DNA of 64,000 bases from Streptomyces bicolor (GTDB lineage: Bacteria; Actinomycetota; Actinomycetes; Streptomycetales; Streptomycetaceae): positions 62,001 to 126,000 of the forward strand of contig NZ_JOFS01000007.1 of assembly GCF_000719285.1 (NCBI RefSeq). The letters run 5' to 3'. The translations under genes were made by a program, and so were the position numbers. Below, piece by piece: positions 1 through 8,711 of this stretch. The notes below the pieces were generated by a model. It saw only the letters and a program-made list of their open reading frames with translations. It ran no database searches and was not told the DNA's origin. Each line of letters starts with the position of its first letter. Within the stretch, counting starts at the first letter, position 1.

Positions 1-1077
1 CAACGCGACGCCGCCCAGCACCAGGATGACCGCCGCGACGAGGGTGACGCCGATCAGACCCTGTTCCTGGTAGACGGCCAGCCAGCTGTTGTCGATCGGC
101 AGCCCGCCGAACGACTTGTCGCCCAGGCCCATCCCGAACCACGTCTCGCCGGTCGTCCGGGGCTCCGCCAGCAGGGCGTCCCAGACCTTGGCCCGACCCG
201 TGAGGTTGGAGAAGTTCTCCTTGCTCTGCCCGCGCAGGAACCACGCCTGCAGCGCGGAGGCGAACCCCACCGCGGCCACCGCGGCGCACAGCACCGCCCA
301 GGTGAAGAACCGGCGGGCCGCGGCGCTGGTCAGGATGAGCGATCCGATCGCCAACGCCAGCCCGATGAACAGGCCGAGCGTGGCCGTCCGGGTGTGGGTC
401 AACGCGAGCAGGACGAGTGACGGCACGATGACGACCGCGGCACTGGCCCTGTCCGTCCGGCGGCCCAGTACGAGCAGCACGGTCAGCCCGATGATCACCG
501 CGGCGTACTGTCCGATCTGCGGCGGGGTGAGCGGCCACAACGCGCCGACGAGGCGTCCGCCGTACAGCTCGGGCAGGGCGGCGCCCGGTGAGATGGCCAG
601 GCCGGCGGCCACCGACCCGAGCACCGCGAAGTACATCCGTATGTGGCTCCGGACGAGCGTCAGGCCGCCGTCCCACCAGCGGCTGAGCAGCCACAGCGTG
701 CCGACGAAGAGAGCCAGCCGGGCGCAGCGGAACAGCGCGCCGAACCCGGACTCCAGGTTCGCGCTGGAGATCACGCTCGGCACCAGCAGCAGGGTGAGCA
801 GGAGCAGGTAGGCACTGGGTCGGATGTGCAGCCGGAGATTGACCGCGAGCGCCAGCGCGAACGCGGCGACCAGCGCGCCCATGGTGACCATCTGGATGAG
901 GGAGCGGGGCAGCGGAACGATGGTCTTCGCCCCCGCGGAGCCGAGCGTGTTGATGACCAGCAATCCCCAGACGATCCCGACGATCCTCGGTGTGCCGGCC
1001 GGGCGCCGTTCGGCGCCGGGCCGCGTGCCCGCCGTGTCCGGTCCCGGCAGCGCACCGCGCCGCAGGTCCCCGCTCAT
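1..1077 (-). CDS. O-antigen ligase/polymerase-like membrane protein (partial, C-terminus outside window)
   Basis: Reading from an ATG at 1077 the frame stays open for 359 codons to the left edge, so the C-terminus is missing. The product is a polytopic membrane protein with about nine hydrophobic segments. Near residue 290 it has the segment LTGRAKVWDALL, followed by FGMGLGD and DNSWLAVYQEQGLIG, the GR..W / DN....E.G pattern of the O-antigen ligase/Wzy family. Such proteins join or polymerise undecaprenyl-linked repeat units on the outer face of the membrane. The start lies 1 nt after the stop of the beta-helix lipoprotein gene, so the two are translationally coupled in the exopolysaccharide operon. 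Polymerase versus ligase cannot be told from sequence; in a Gram-positive a Wzy-type polymerase is the more likely role. Confidence 0.8.
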   Translation of the reverse strand, partial: MSGDLRRGALPGPDTAGTRPGAERRPAGTPRIVGIVWGLLVINTLGSAGAKTIVPLPRSLIQMVTMGALVAAFALALAVNLRLHIRPSAYLLLLTLLLVPSVISSANLESGFGALFRCARLALFVGTLWLLSRWWDGGLTLVRSHIRMYFAVLGSVAAGLAISPGAALPELYGGRLVGALWPLTPPQIGQYAAVIIGLTVLLVLGRRTDRASAAVVIVPSLVLLALTHTRTATLGLFIGLALAIGSLILTSAAARRFFTWAVLCAAVAAVGFASALQAWFLRGQSKENFSNLTGRAKVWDALLAEPRTTGETWFGMGLGDKSFGGLPIDNSWLAVYQEQGLIGVTLVAAVILVLGGVAL

Positions 1078-1078
1078 C

Positions 1079-2608
1079 TCAACCACCGGCCCGTGGGTCG
1101 AGGGTGCTGCCCGCGTCCTGCCGGTAACGCTTGCCCTGCCACTGCCCGAAGGCCAGCACCCGGCTCGGGTCGTAGGCAACGAACCTCCACGGTCCGACGT
1201 AGACGTTGTCGTGCCAGCGATTGCCCTGCTTGTGGGTGATCGCCTCGGCCACCCGCACGCCCTGGTACGGCGACCAGTCCGGATAGGTGCCGTAGTTGGC
1301 CAGCACCGCCATTCGGTCGCACTTCTCCCTGCACTTGACGACGGACTTGTCCAGCACGAAGCGGTTGTCGTGGATGTCCACCCGCTGCGTCTTCCACCGG
1401 CAGTCGGCATAGAGCGGGGGCTTGCCGATCGCCGGTCTCGCGCAGCGGTCGGTGTCCCGCACCAGCAAGGTGCAGTCACCGGACGAGGTGTTGGCCGGGC
1501 TGTTGCAGAACCGGTCGGCGTTCTCCCACAGGGTGATCCCGGACCAGTTGTTCTCCAGGACGTTCCGGTAGATCTCGATCTTGTCGGTGCGGGCCCGGAC
1601 CCGTGGTTCGCCGCCGGACTCGGACAGATAGACGGTCGCGAACGGGAAGCTGTCGCCGCGCTCGGCCTCCCTGCGGCCCTCGACCCAGTTGTTCTTGCGG
1701 ATCGTGTTCTTCCGGATGACCGCGTTGTAGCTGGTCTCGTAGATCAGCGCGGCACCGTCGTTGGCCTCGAGCACGTTGTTCTCGATGCGGAAGTCGTTGT
1801 TGTTGGTGTCCGCCCACAACCCTGTGCCGCGGTTGGCGTGCACCCAATTGCCGCGTACGTCGGCCCCGTTGACGGCCCAGAACTTGATGCCTCCGGTGCA
1901 GCCGCAGCCCTTCCGCCGCCGCTCCCAGTCGCCGGTGTTGTTGCCCACGATCTCGTTGCCCTCGACCAGCAGGGCGCTGATCCGGCCGTTGGCCTTGTAC
2001 GCGTTCATGCCGTACTGACCGTTGGCGCGCAGACAGTTGGCGCGGACCCGCTGGCGAGAACCGGCCATCAGCCCGGCGCCGGAGTTGTTCTGGATCGTCG
2101 AGTGCTCGATCACCCACCCGTCGGCCGAGTCATGGTTGACCACGCCCTCGTCGTGCGGCGCGACGAAACCCTCCACGGTCAGGTGGCGGATGGTGACGTC
2201 GCGGGCGGTGCCGCCGAACGCGTACTGGTTCTTCTTCCCGCCGTCGAGCACCGCGCCCGGCGCACCGAGGTAGCGGTTCCCCTCCTTGGGGATGACCTGG
2301 GCGTAGCGGTCCGGGTCGAGCCGGTGCTTGCCGGGCCGAAGCCAGAACGTGGTGTTCGGGGGGTTGCCCTTGGTCTTCGCTGCCAGGTCACCGACCACCG
2401 CGGGGTCGACCGTCACCGCGCCCGCCGGCGCCTTCGCCGGCCCGGCCGCGGGCTTGGCGCACACCCGGGCCACGGGCGTGGACGGCGGCGCGGCGGTCGG
2501 CTTCGCGCCGGCGTCCGACGTGCTCGTGCCCTCACAGCCGGTCGCCGCCAGCAGGGCCAGCGTCAGCGGTGCCGCCGCCCACGCCCGGTGTCGCCTCTTG
2601 AACCCCAC
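1079..2608 (-). CDS. right-handed parallel beta-helix lipoprotein (candidate polysaccharide epimerase/lyase)
   Basis: A GTG start at 2608 follows a GGGGGG ribosome site and lies 8 nt after the heparinase stop; the open frame extends further but would bury the signal peptide. Residues 1-25 form a lipoprotein signal (KRRHR, hydrophobic LTLALLAATG, Cys25). After a Pro/Ala linker, residues ~80-420 carry repeated N-x(1-2)-I/V and N-N turns (for example TIQNNSG, NEIVGNN, NNVLEAN, NTIRKNN, NVLENNWSG) typical of single-stranded right-handed beta-helix proteins such as pectate lyases and AlgG-type mannuronan epimerases. A PHD motif occurs at 151-153, recalling the DPHD of AlgG/AlgE epimerases but lacking the first Asp. 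Ten Cys after the anchor suggest disulfides. It probably acts on the polymer outside the membrane; epimerase, lyase or carbohydrate binding are all possible. Confidence 0.75.
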   Translation of the reverse strand: MGFKRRHRAWAAAPLTLALLAATGCEGTSTSDAGAKPTAAPPSTPVARVCAKPAAGPAKAPAGAVTVDPAVVGDLAAKTKGNPPNTTFWLRPGKHRLDPDRYAQVIPKEGNRYLGAPGAVLDGGKKNQYAFGGTARDVTIRHLTVEGFVAPHDEGVVNHDSADGWVIEHSTIQNNSGAGLMAGSRQRVRANCLRANGQYGMNAYKANGRISALLVEGNEIVGNNTGDWERRRKGCGCTGGIKFWAVNGADVRGNWVHANRGTGLWADTNNNDFRIENNVLEANDGAALIYETSYNAVIRKNTIRKNNWVEGRREAERGDSFPFATVYLSESGGEPRVRARTDKIEIYRNVLENNWSGITLWENADRFCNSPANTSSGDCTLLVRDTDRCARPAIGKPPLYADCRWKTQRVDIHDNRFVLDKSVVKCREKCDRMAVLANYGTYPDWSPYQGVRVAEAITHKQGNRWHDNVYVGPWRFVAYDPSRVLAFGQWQGKRYRQDAGSTLDPRAGG

Positions 2609-2616
2609 GCGCCCCC

Positions 2617-4578
2617 CTAGCCGCGGAACCTGAGCACGGTGGTGAAGCCCTCCGCGCCGTCGGCGAATCCGGTGCCGACCAGCGTTGTGGAGGGTTCCTT
2701 GCGCCCGAATCCCGCGGAGTACCAGCCCAGTGGCGGGTCGGTCTCGCCGCGATGCGCCCGCCAGGACAGCTGCCCGGGCAGGTCGAGCGCCGCGGAGCGG
2801 TCCTCGCCGTCCCGGGTCCACGTGAGCACCGCCCGGTTCCCCACCAGGTCCGCGGTGATCGCCGGGCCGAGGTGGAACGCCAGCCGCACGGCCCGGCGCG
2901 GGCCGCGCACCTCGTCAACCACCCTCAGCTCCTGGCTCGCGGCAGTCAGCTCCACCCGGCGGCGGTGCATGGAGGGCTGGTAACCGTCGTGCTCGGCGCA
3001 CCAGCGGGCCACCCCCTTGTCGGATGTATCCGCTGGGTCCACGACCAGGACGCGAGTGCGGGCATGCCGGGTCCACAGGAACGGGCCGCCGGAGACGGAC
3101 TGGTCATCGCCGTCCAGCTGCAGGGTGTTGTGGCCGAGGGTCGACCGGAAGTACTGCCGCCACTCGGGCTGCCCGTGGTAGCAGTACGTCCCCGGGTCGG
3201 CGAGCACATCGACGCCGTCGTGCCGGACCTCCACGGACAGCGCGTCCGCGTGGGCGTGCGCGGCGATGGACAGGAAGCCGTGCGGACCACCGTCGCAGCG
3301 GCACCAGAGCTCCCCCGTCTTCCCCGGACCGCGCAGGATGGTCATGCCCGCGTCGGCGAAGTGCGCGGGGCGGCTTGCCGGTCGGGTCACGGTCGGTTCG
3401 GTGGGCTTGATGAGCGCGGCCAGCAGCGGGCTGCGCACATCCGTGCCGGTCACCTCCGGCCACCAGGGAAGCCGACCGAACACGGCGTCCCCGGTGGCCA
3501 GCAGCGAGGCCCAGCGGTCGGTGCCCGCGCCGTCCACGACCAGACCGTGCCCGTCGTCCGCGTCCCCCTGGCGCGGCGGCCGTAACCGGCTGTCCACGAC
3601 GGCCGCGAGCGCGTCGGTCATCCGCAGCAGCACCAGCCGGATCGACGCGGGGACCGGCACGTCGGCGGCATCCGCCTCGGCCACCGCGGCCAGGGCGAGC
3701 TCCAGCACAAGGCCGTGATACTCGGTGGCCAGCTCGCGGTTGAGGCCGGAGGCGAAGGTGTTGCCGCGCAGATGCCGCTCCAGCGACCGCAGCGCGTCGG
3801 CGCGCCAACGCGCCGAGGAAGGGAACCAGCCGAACGCGCAGGCCGCGGTGAACTGCCCGGCGGCCTCGGCGATGACGTGGTTGTTCGCCGAGGACCCCCG
3901 GCTGGGGAAGGCGGCCAGCCAGCGCTGGTGGTGCCAGATCTGGTTCAGCGCCACCGGGTTGCCCTCGAACAGAGCGGCCGCGCCCGGCCAGCCGTCGAGC
4001 AGTCGGCGGATCCACACCCAGGACAGCAGCCGGATGCCCAGCTCGATACCGCTGATCCAGTGCACGCCGCGCAGCGGTGGGTTGGCCGCCCACCACGACC
4101 GCAGGTGCTCGGCCACGCGCTCGGCGTACCGCTCGTTCCCGGTGATGGCGTAGGCGGCGGCGAGCACGGTGAGGTACTGATGCCGGGACAGTTCCCAGAT
4201 CTGCTTGATGTCCCCGACCGCGTCCTCGTTCCGGTACGGCACGTCGAAGGCGTAGCCGAACGGAGCCCGGCGCCCGGTCTTCGGGTCGCACCACCAGTCC
4301 GGGTCGGTCAGGTCGTCGCGGACCACCCCGAAGTACTCGACGTGCCCGTACATCAGCCGGTCCGCCTCGGCGATGAGACGCTTCGCGGCGTCCGGAGGGA
4401 TGGCGGCGATCGTCCCGGCGGGCAGGACCGCGGTGAAGCGGGCGCCGGTCACGCTCGGGCAGGTGGGCCGCGCCGACCGCCACCTGCGCCTGCGCACCGC
4501 GTCACCCACCCGGCCCGCGACCTCCTGCGGCCCCATCCGGGACAGCCGCCGCAGGTACCAGCCCGCGCTCATGCTCAT
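2617..4578 (-). CDS. heparinase II/III-like polysaccharide lyase family protein
   Basis: 653 residues from the ATG at 4578, which overlaps the previous stop as ATGA. The N-terminal half is an alpha/alpha-toroid-type region with DIKQIWELSRHQ (123-134), and the Asn-His motif NNHVIAEAAGQF (232-243). The C-terminal beta-sandwich has HAHADALS (441-448), DPGTY (461-465) and RSTLGHNTL (478-486), all hallmarks of the heparinase II/III-like domain. Members cleave uronic-acid polymers by beta-elimination. No convincing export signal is visible, so it may act inside the cell or be exported non-classically. In many exopolysaccharide loci such a protein sits beside the same MDR-Gfo/Idh fusion found here, which argues for a biosynthetic or quality-control role rather than scavenging. 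Confidence 0.85.
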   Translation of the reverse strand: MSMSAGWYLRRLSRMGPQEVAGRVGDAVRRRRWRSARPTCPSVTGARFTAVLPAGTIAAIPPDAAKRLIAEADRLMYGHVEYFGVVRDDLTDPDWWCDPKTGRRAPFGYAFDVPYRNEDAVGDIKQIWELSRHQYLTVLAAAYAITGNERYAERVAEHLRSWWAANPPLRGVHWISGIELGIRLLSWVWIRRLLDGWPGAAALFEGNPVALNQIWHHQRWLAAFPSRGSSANNHVIAEAAGQFTAACAFGWFPSSARWRADALRSLERHLRGNTFASGLNRELATEYHGLVLELALAAVAEADAADVPVPASIRLVLLRMTDALAAVVDSRLRPPRQGDADDGHGLVVDGAGTDRWASLLATGDAVFGRLPWWPEVTGTDVRSPLLAALIKPTEPTVTRPASRPAHFADAGMTILRGPGKTGELWCRCDGGPHGFLSIAAHAHADALSVEVRHDGVDVLADPGTYCYHGQPEWRQYFRSTLGHNTLQLDGDDQSVSGGPFLWTRHARTRVLVVDPADTSDKGVARWCAEHDGYQPSMHRRRVELTAASQELRVVDEVRGPRRAVRLAFHLGPAITADLVGNRAVLTWTRDGEDRSAALDLPGQLSWRAHRGETDPPLGWYSAGFGRKEPSTTLVGTGFADGAEGFTTVLRFRG

Positions 4579-6755
4579 CGCGCCCCCGCCAACGTCACCG
4601 GGGCACCGGCCGCCAGGCCGGTCTGCACGGCAAGGGTGGCCGCCGTGGTGGCGACCAGCGACTGAAGCGGCACCGGCATCGGCCCGCCGGTCCGCACGGC
4701 CTTGACGAACGCGGCCAGCTCGGCGTTCTGGCCCTTGTCCCGGGCCTTGGGCAGCCGCGAACTGACCCACCGCTTACGGCCATACACCGAGGCGCGGACG
4801 AAGTCGTCGAGCCGTAGCGCCCTGCCGTCGGCGACCAGGTCCAGCGTCTCCTTGGGGAGGCTGGCCGGGCCGGTGGTGACGTAGCTGATGGTGGCGGTGG
4901 ACCCGTCCGGGTAGCGGAGTACGACCTGGAGGTCCTCGTTGCCGGAGGGGGCGACCGCGTACACCGACACCGGGTCGGCGTCGAGCAGCCAGCTCGCCGT
5001 GTCGATGAAGTGTCCGCCCTCGCCGGCGAACCGTGAGCCCTCGGTGCCTTGTTGGAGGTACCAGCTGCCGTGCTGCAGCCGACCCGCGTTGACCAGGTAG
5101 CGGAGGTTCGCCGGTCCGGTCCTGGCGCCGAACCGCTGCTTGGCCTCCTGCAGCAGCGGCGCGAACCGGCGGTTGAAGCCGACCTGGAGCCGGTCGTTGC
5201 CGGACTCCTCCACCGCGGCGAGCACGCCGGCCAGTTCGTCCTCGGTGAGGGCCAGGGGCTTCTCCACGAAGACCGTCTTGCCGGCCAGCAGAGCCTTCCG
5301 GGTCAGTTCGGCGTGCGAGCTGTGCCGGGTGACGACGAACACCGCGTCGATGGACTTGTCGCCCAGCACGGCGTCGAGGTCGGTGGTCGCCTCGGCGAAG
5401 CCGAACTTCCGCTGCCCGTTGGCCGCCGAGAGCGCCGTCGTGGTGACGACCGTGGACAGCTCGACGCCGTCGCGCTGTGCCAGGTGCGGCAGCAGCATCG
5501 ACGTCGCGTAATTTCCGGCGCCGACGAACGCGAGGCGCACCGGCGTCTTGGCGGCCCTGGCCGCACTCCGCTTCACGGTCACCGCGGGTACGGCCACGGC
5601 CGGGGTCTCCGCTTCCTCCGCATCCCCCGCGATTTCGGGGTACCGGAACAGCACAGCCACGGCCTTCAGTTCGCCGTCCTTCAGACGCTGGTACGTCCCG
5701 ACGGCGTCATCGAAGTCGGCGATGTGGGAGACCAGGGGCTCCACGTCGACGCTGCCACGGGCGACGAGGTCGAGGAAGCACGCCAGGTTGCGGCGCTCGG
5801 TCCAGCGCACGTAGCCGATCGGGTAGTCCCGCCCCTCCAGCTCGTACTCCGGGTCGTAGCGCCCAGGGCCGTAACTGCGCGAGAACCGGACGTCGAGCTC
5901 CTTCTCGTAGTACGCGTTCCACGGCAGGTCAAGGCGGCACTTGCCGATGTCGACGACCCGGCCGCGGTCCCGGCTCAGCTTGGCGGCCAGCTCGACGGGC
6001 TGGTTGCTGCCGCCACCGGCGGCCAGATACACCTGGTCCACTCCGTGACCGCCGGTGAGCTCGGCGACGGCGGTCTCCACGGCCGCGGACGCGGGATCGC
6101 CGCAGGCCGCGGCGCCCAGCCGCTCGGCGAGCTCGCAGCGCACCGGATCGGGGTCGACCCCGACGACGCGCACTCCCGAGGCGGCGAGGAGCTGCACGAC
6201 CAACTGTCCGATCAGCCCGAGGCCGATGACCAGTGCCACTTCGCCGAGCTGTGGCTCGCCCTGTCGGACGCCCTGCAACGCGATCGACCCGACGGTGCCG
6301 AAGGCGGCGTGCCGCGGGGCGAGGCCGTCCCGCACCGGGGTGTAGAGGTTCTTCGGCACCCAGTTCAGCTCGGCGTGCAGCGCGTGCTCGTTGCCGGCGC
6401 AGGCCACCAGGTCGCCGACCTTCACGTCGTCGATGCCGGCGCCGACCTGCTCGACCACCCCGCACAGCGAGTAGCCCAGCGGCGTGTACGAGTCCAGCTT
6501 GCCCATCACCTTGCGATAGGTGGCGGGCACCCCGTTGGTGGCCACGCTCTGCATGACCTTGGCCACCTGGTCCGGGCGGGAACGGGCCTTGCCCAGCATC
6601 GACATGCCGGCCTCGGACACCTTCATGAGCTCGGTCCCGGTGGATATCAGCGAGTAGGCGCTGCGGACCAGCACACCGCCCGGCTTGCACCCCGGCACCG
6701 GCACGTCGAGTACCGCCAGCTCGCCGCTCTTGTAGTTCTGCACAACCTGCTTCAA
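4575..6755 (-). CDS. bi-domain oxidoreductase: MDR alcohol dehydrogenase-like + Gfo/Idh/MocA
   Basis: 726 residues from a TTG start at 6755 with GAGGAG about 8 nt upstream. Residues 1-370 are a medium-chain dehydrogenase/reductase domain with nucleotide motif GLGLIG (178-183); the classical GHE and four-Cys zinc signatures are not evident, so the zinc site looks degenerate. After a Pro/Val/Ala linker (375-405), residues 406-726 are a Gfo/Idh/MocA oxidoreductase with GAGNYA (412-417) and EKP (498-500). This exact fusion recurs in polysaccharide loci next to heparinase II/III proteins and is thought to modify nucleotide-sugar or uronic-acid intermediates; its substrate is not established. It overlaps the heparinase gene by 4 nt and lies 18 nt after the amidotransferase gene. 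Confidence 0.85.
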   Translation of the reverse strand: MKQVVQNYKSGELAVLDVPVPGCKPGGVLVRSAYSLISTGTELMKVSEAGMSMLGKARSRPDQVAKVMQSVATNGVPATYRKVMGKLDSYTPLGYSLCGVVEQVGAGIDDVKVGDLVACAGNEHALHAELNWVPKNLYTPVRDGLAPRHAAFGTVGSIALQGVRQGEPQLGEVALVIGLGLIGQLVVQLLAASGVRVVGVDPDPVRCELAERLGAAACGDPASAAVETAVAELTGGHGVDQVYLAAGGGSNQPVELAAKLSRDRGRVVDIGKCRLDLPWNAYYEKELDVRFSRSYGPGRYDPEYELEGRDYPIGYVRWTERRNLACFLDLVARGSVDVEPLVSHIADFDDAVGTYQRLKDGELKAVAVLFRYPEIAGDAEEAETPAVAVPAVTVKRSAARAAKTPVRLAFVGAGNYATSMLLPHLAQRDGVELSTVVTTTALSAANGQRKFGFAEATTDLDAVLGDKSIDAVFVVTRHSSHAELTRKALLAGKTVFVEKPLALTEDELAGVLAAVEESGNDRLQVGFNRRFAPLLQEAKQRFGARTGPANLRYLVNAGRLQHGSWYLQQGTEGSRFAGEGGHFIDTASWLLDADPVSVYAVAPSGNEDLQVVLRYPDGSTATISYVTTGPASLPKETLDLVADGRALRLDDFVRASVYGRKRWVSSRLPKARDKGQNAELAAFVKAVRTGGPMPVPLQSLVATTAATLAVQTGLAAGAPVTLAGAR

Positions 6756-6773
6756 CCCGAACTCCTCTGATTC

Positions 6774-8708
6774 CTAAGCCGTTAACCGAGTGCTCTGGCC
6801 GGACCCGGAGGTCGCGTCGCGATACCAGTACTCGAGGGTCAGCACATGCCACAGATGCTTGGAGAAGTCCCGCTGCCCGGAGGCGTCCTCGGTGACGAGC
6901 CGCTGCAGCGCGTCGCGGCGCAGGAACCCGGAACGGACGAGCACGCCGTCGTTGACCACCTCGCGCACCAGCGGTGCCAGATCCCGGCTCATCCAGGCGC
7001 GCAGCGGAGCGCTGAACAGGCCCTTGGGCCGGTACACGATCTCCCGGGGCAGGACGGAGGTGGCCGCCTCCTTCAGGACTGCCTTGCCCTGCCGTCCGAC
7101 GATCTTGCGATCACCGGGCACGGCGAACGCCGCCTTGACCACCTCGACGTCCACGTACGGCACCCGCACCTCGGTCGACGCGGCCATGCTGGAGCGGTCG
7201 GTGTACGTGAGGTTCAGGCCCGGCAGGAACATCCGCGCGTCGGTCAGGCACATGCGGTTGACGAAGTCGTCGAGGGCGCTGTCCTCGTAGGTGTCCGCGT
7301 GCTCGGTCAGCACGTCGTCGACCGTCCCGGCCAGGTCCGGATCGACCAGGGCGAGCAGCTCGCCTCGGTCGTACATGGTGTAGCTGCGCCGGAACGCCGT
7401 CTCCTCCGGCAGCTCGGCGAAGGAGAGGAACCGCTTCGCGAAGCGCACGGACCGATACCCCCGGCGGGACGTGGCGACCGGCAGCCGGTCCACGGCCGCG
7501 GACACCCCGCGCCGCAGGGGCCGCGGAACGCGCTGGTAGCGCAGTGCGAGCAGGTTGGCCAGGTGCTTGCGGTACCCGGCGAACAGCTCGTCGGCGCCCA
7601 TCCCCGAGAGCATCACCTTGACCCCGGCCTCGCGGGCGGCCGAGCAGATCAGGAACGTGTTGATCGCGGCGGGGTCGCCGATCGGCTCGTCCAGGTGGTA
7701 CGTCATCCGCGGCAGCAGGTCGAGCACGTTCGGGGCGATCTCGATCTCGTGCAGGTCGACGCCGAACTGCTGGGCCACCTGCCGGGCGTAGCGCAGGTCG
7801 TCCGGCATCGCCTCGAACTTGGCGTCCTCGGCACGGAATCCGATCGTGTAGGCGGAGATCCCGGGTTGGTGGCGGGCCGCCAGGGCGGTCAGGTAGCTGG
7901 AGTCGAGGCCGCCGGAGAGGAAGGTCGCCACGGGTACGTCGGAGAGCAGGTGCTGCCGGGTCGACTCCTCGACGATGGCGGCCAGGTCCGGCCGCTCACC
8001 GGCCCGGGCCCGCTCCCGGCCCTCGGCGGCGACGTCCTTCAGGTTCCAGAATTGGCCGCGCTCCACCCGGCCGTCGGGCCGGCACCTCAGCCAGCTCCCC
8101 GGCGGCAGCTTCTCCGCCTCGCGGAACGCGCACCGGGAGTCGGGCACCCAGTAGTACAGCAGCGAGGCCACCAGTGCCGCATGGTCCACCTCCAGTGACC
8201 CGCCGGTCGCGGCGGCGAGCGCCTTGAGCTCGGAGGCGAACACCAGGCCCTCGCCGCGCCGGAGCAGGAACAGCGGCTTGATGCCCAACTGGTCGCGGGC
8301 CAGCACCAGTTCACCGGTGCGCTCGTCGAAGATCCCGAACGCGAACATGCCGCGCAGCCGGGGCAGGCAGTCCGTGCCCCAGCGCCGCCAGGCTTCCAGC
8401 AGCACCTCGGTGTCGGAGGTACCGCGGAAGCGCACCCCGGCCGCTGCCAGCTCGGCGCGCAGCTCGGGCGCGTTGTACAGCTCGCCGTTGTACGTCAGGG
8501 CGAGGCCGCCCGAGACCATCGGCTGGGCGCCGGTCTCGGACAGGTCGATGATGGCCAGTCGGCGGTGCCCGAGCTGCACCTCACCGTCACCGACGGGGTG
8601 GCCGTACCTGCCCGCCCCGTCCGGACCGCGGTGGGCGAGGGTTTCGGTGAGCCGGTCGGTCACCAGCTTCCCGTCCGGCCATCGGTAAGTACCTGCGATG
8701 CCACACAT
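6774..8708 (-). CDS. asparagine synthase-type (AsnB) glutamine amidotransferase
   Basis: 644 residues beginning MCGIAG, so Cys2 becomes the N-terminal nucleophile of a class II glutamine amidotransferase domain after Met removal. The synthetase domain has the ATP-pyrophosphatase loop SGGLDS at 265-270 and the ERGQFWNLK and MLSGMGADELFAGY segments usual for AsnB. The ATG follows the chain-length gene stop by 3 nt, with AGGAGG about 12 nt upstream. AsnB proteins make asparagine, but copies inside polysaccharide loci are inferred to amidate the carboxyl groups of uronic acids on sugar nucleotides or lipid-linked units (as with WbpS-like enzymes). Tight embedding in this operon, next to a uronic-acid-forming dehydrogenase, supports that second role. 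True asparagine synthesis cannot be excluded by sequence alone. Confidence 0.88.
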   Translation of the reverse strand: MCGIAGTYRWPDGKLVTDRLTETLAHRGPDGAGRYGHPVGDGEVQLGHRRLAIIDLSETGAQPMVSGGLALTYNGELYNAPELRAELAAAGVRFRGTSDTEVLLEAWRRWGTDCLPRLRGMFAFGIFDERTGELVLARDQLGIKPLFLLRRGEGLVFASELKALAAATGGSLEVDHAALVASLLYYWVPDSRCAFREAEKLPPGSWLRCRPDGRVERGQFWNLKDVAAEGRERARAGERPDLAAIVEESTRQHLLSDVPVATFLSGGLDSSYLTALAARHQPGISAYTIGFRAEDAKFEAMPDDLRYARQVAQQFGVDLHEIEIAPNVLDLLPRMTYHLDEPIGDPAAINTFLICSAAREAGVKVMLSGMGADELFAGYRKHLANLLALRYQRVPRPLRRGVSAAVDRLPVATSRRGYRSVRFAKRFLSFAELPEETAFRRSYTMYDRGELLALVDPDLAGTVDDVLTEHADTYEDSALDDFVNRMCLTDARMFLPGLNLTYTDRSSMAASTEVRVPYVDVEVVKAAFAVPGDRKIVGRQGKAVLKEAATSVLPREIVYRPKGLFSAPLRAWMSRDLAPLVREVVNDGVLVRSGFLRRDALQRLVTEDASGQRDFSKHLWHVLTLEYWYRDATSGSGQSTRLTA

Positions 8709-8711
8709 GTC

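Noticed and set aside
824..2620. A 598-codon plus-strand open frame opposite the beta-helix and Wzy-like genes
   Set aside because: Antisense shadow; the minus-strand genes have signal peptide, repeats and ribosome sites.
5049..6770. A 573-codon plus-strand open frame opposite the MDR-Gfo/Idh gene
   Set aside because: Antisense shadow rich in Val, Gly, His and Arg with no motifs.
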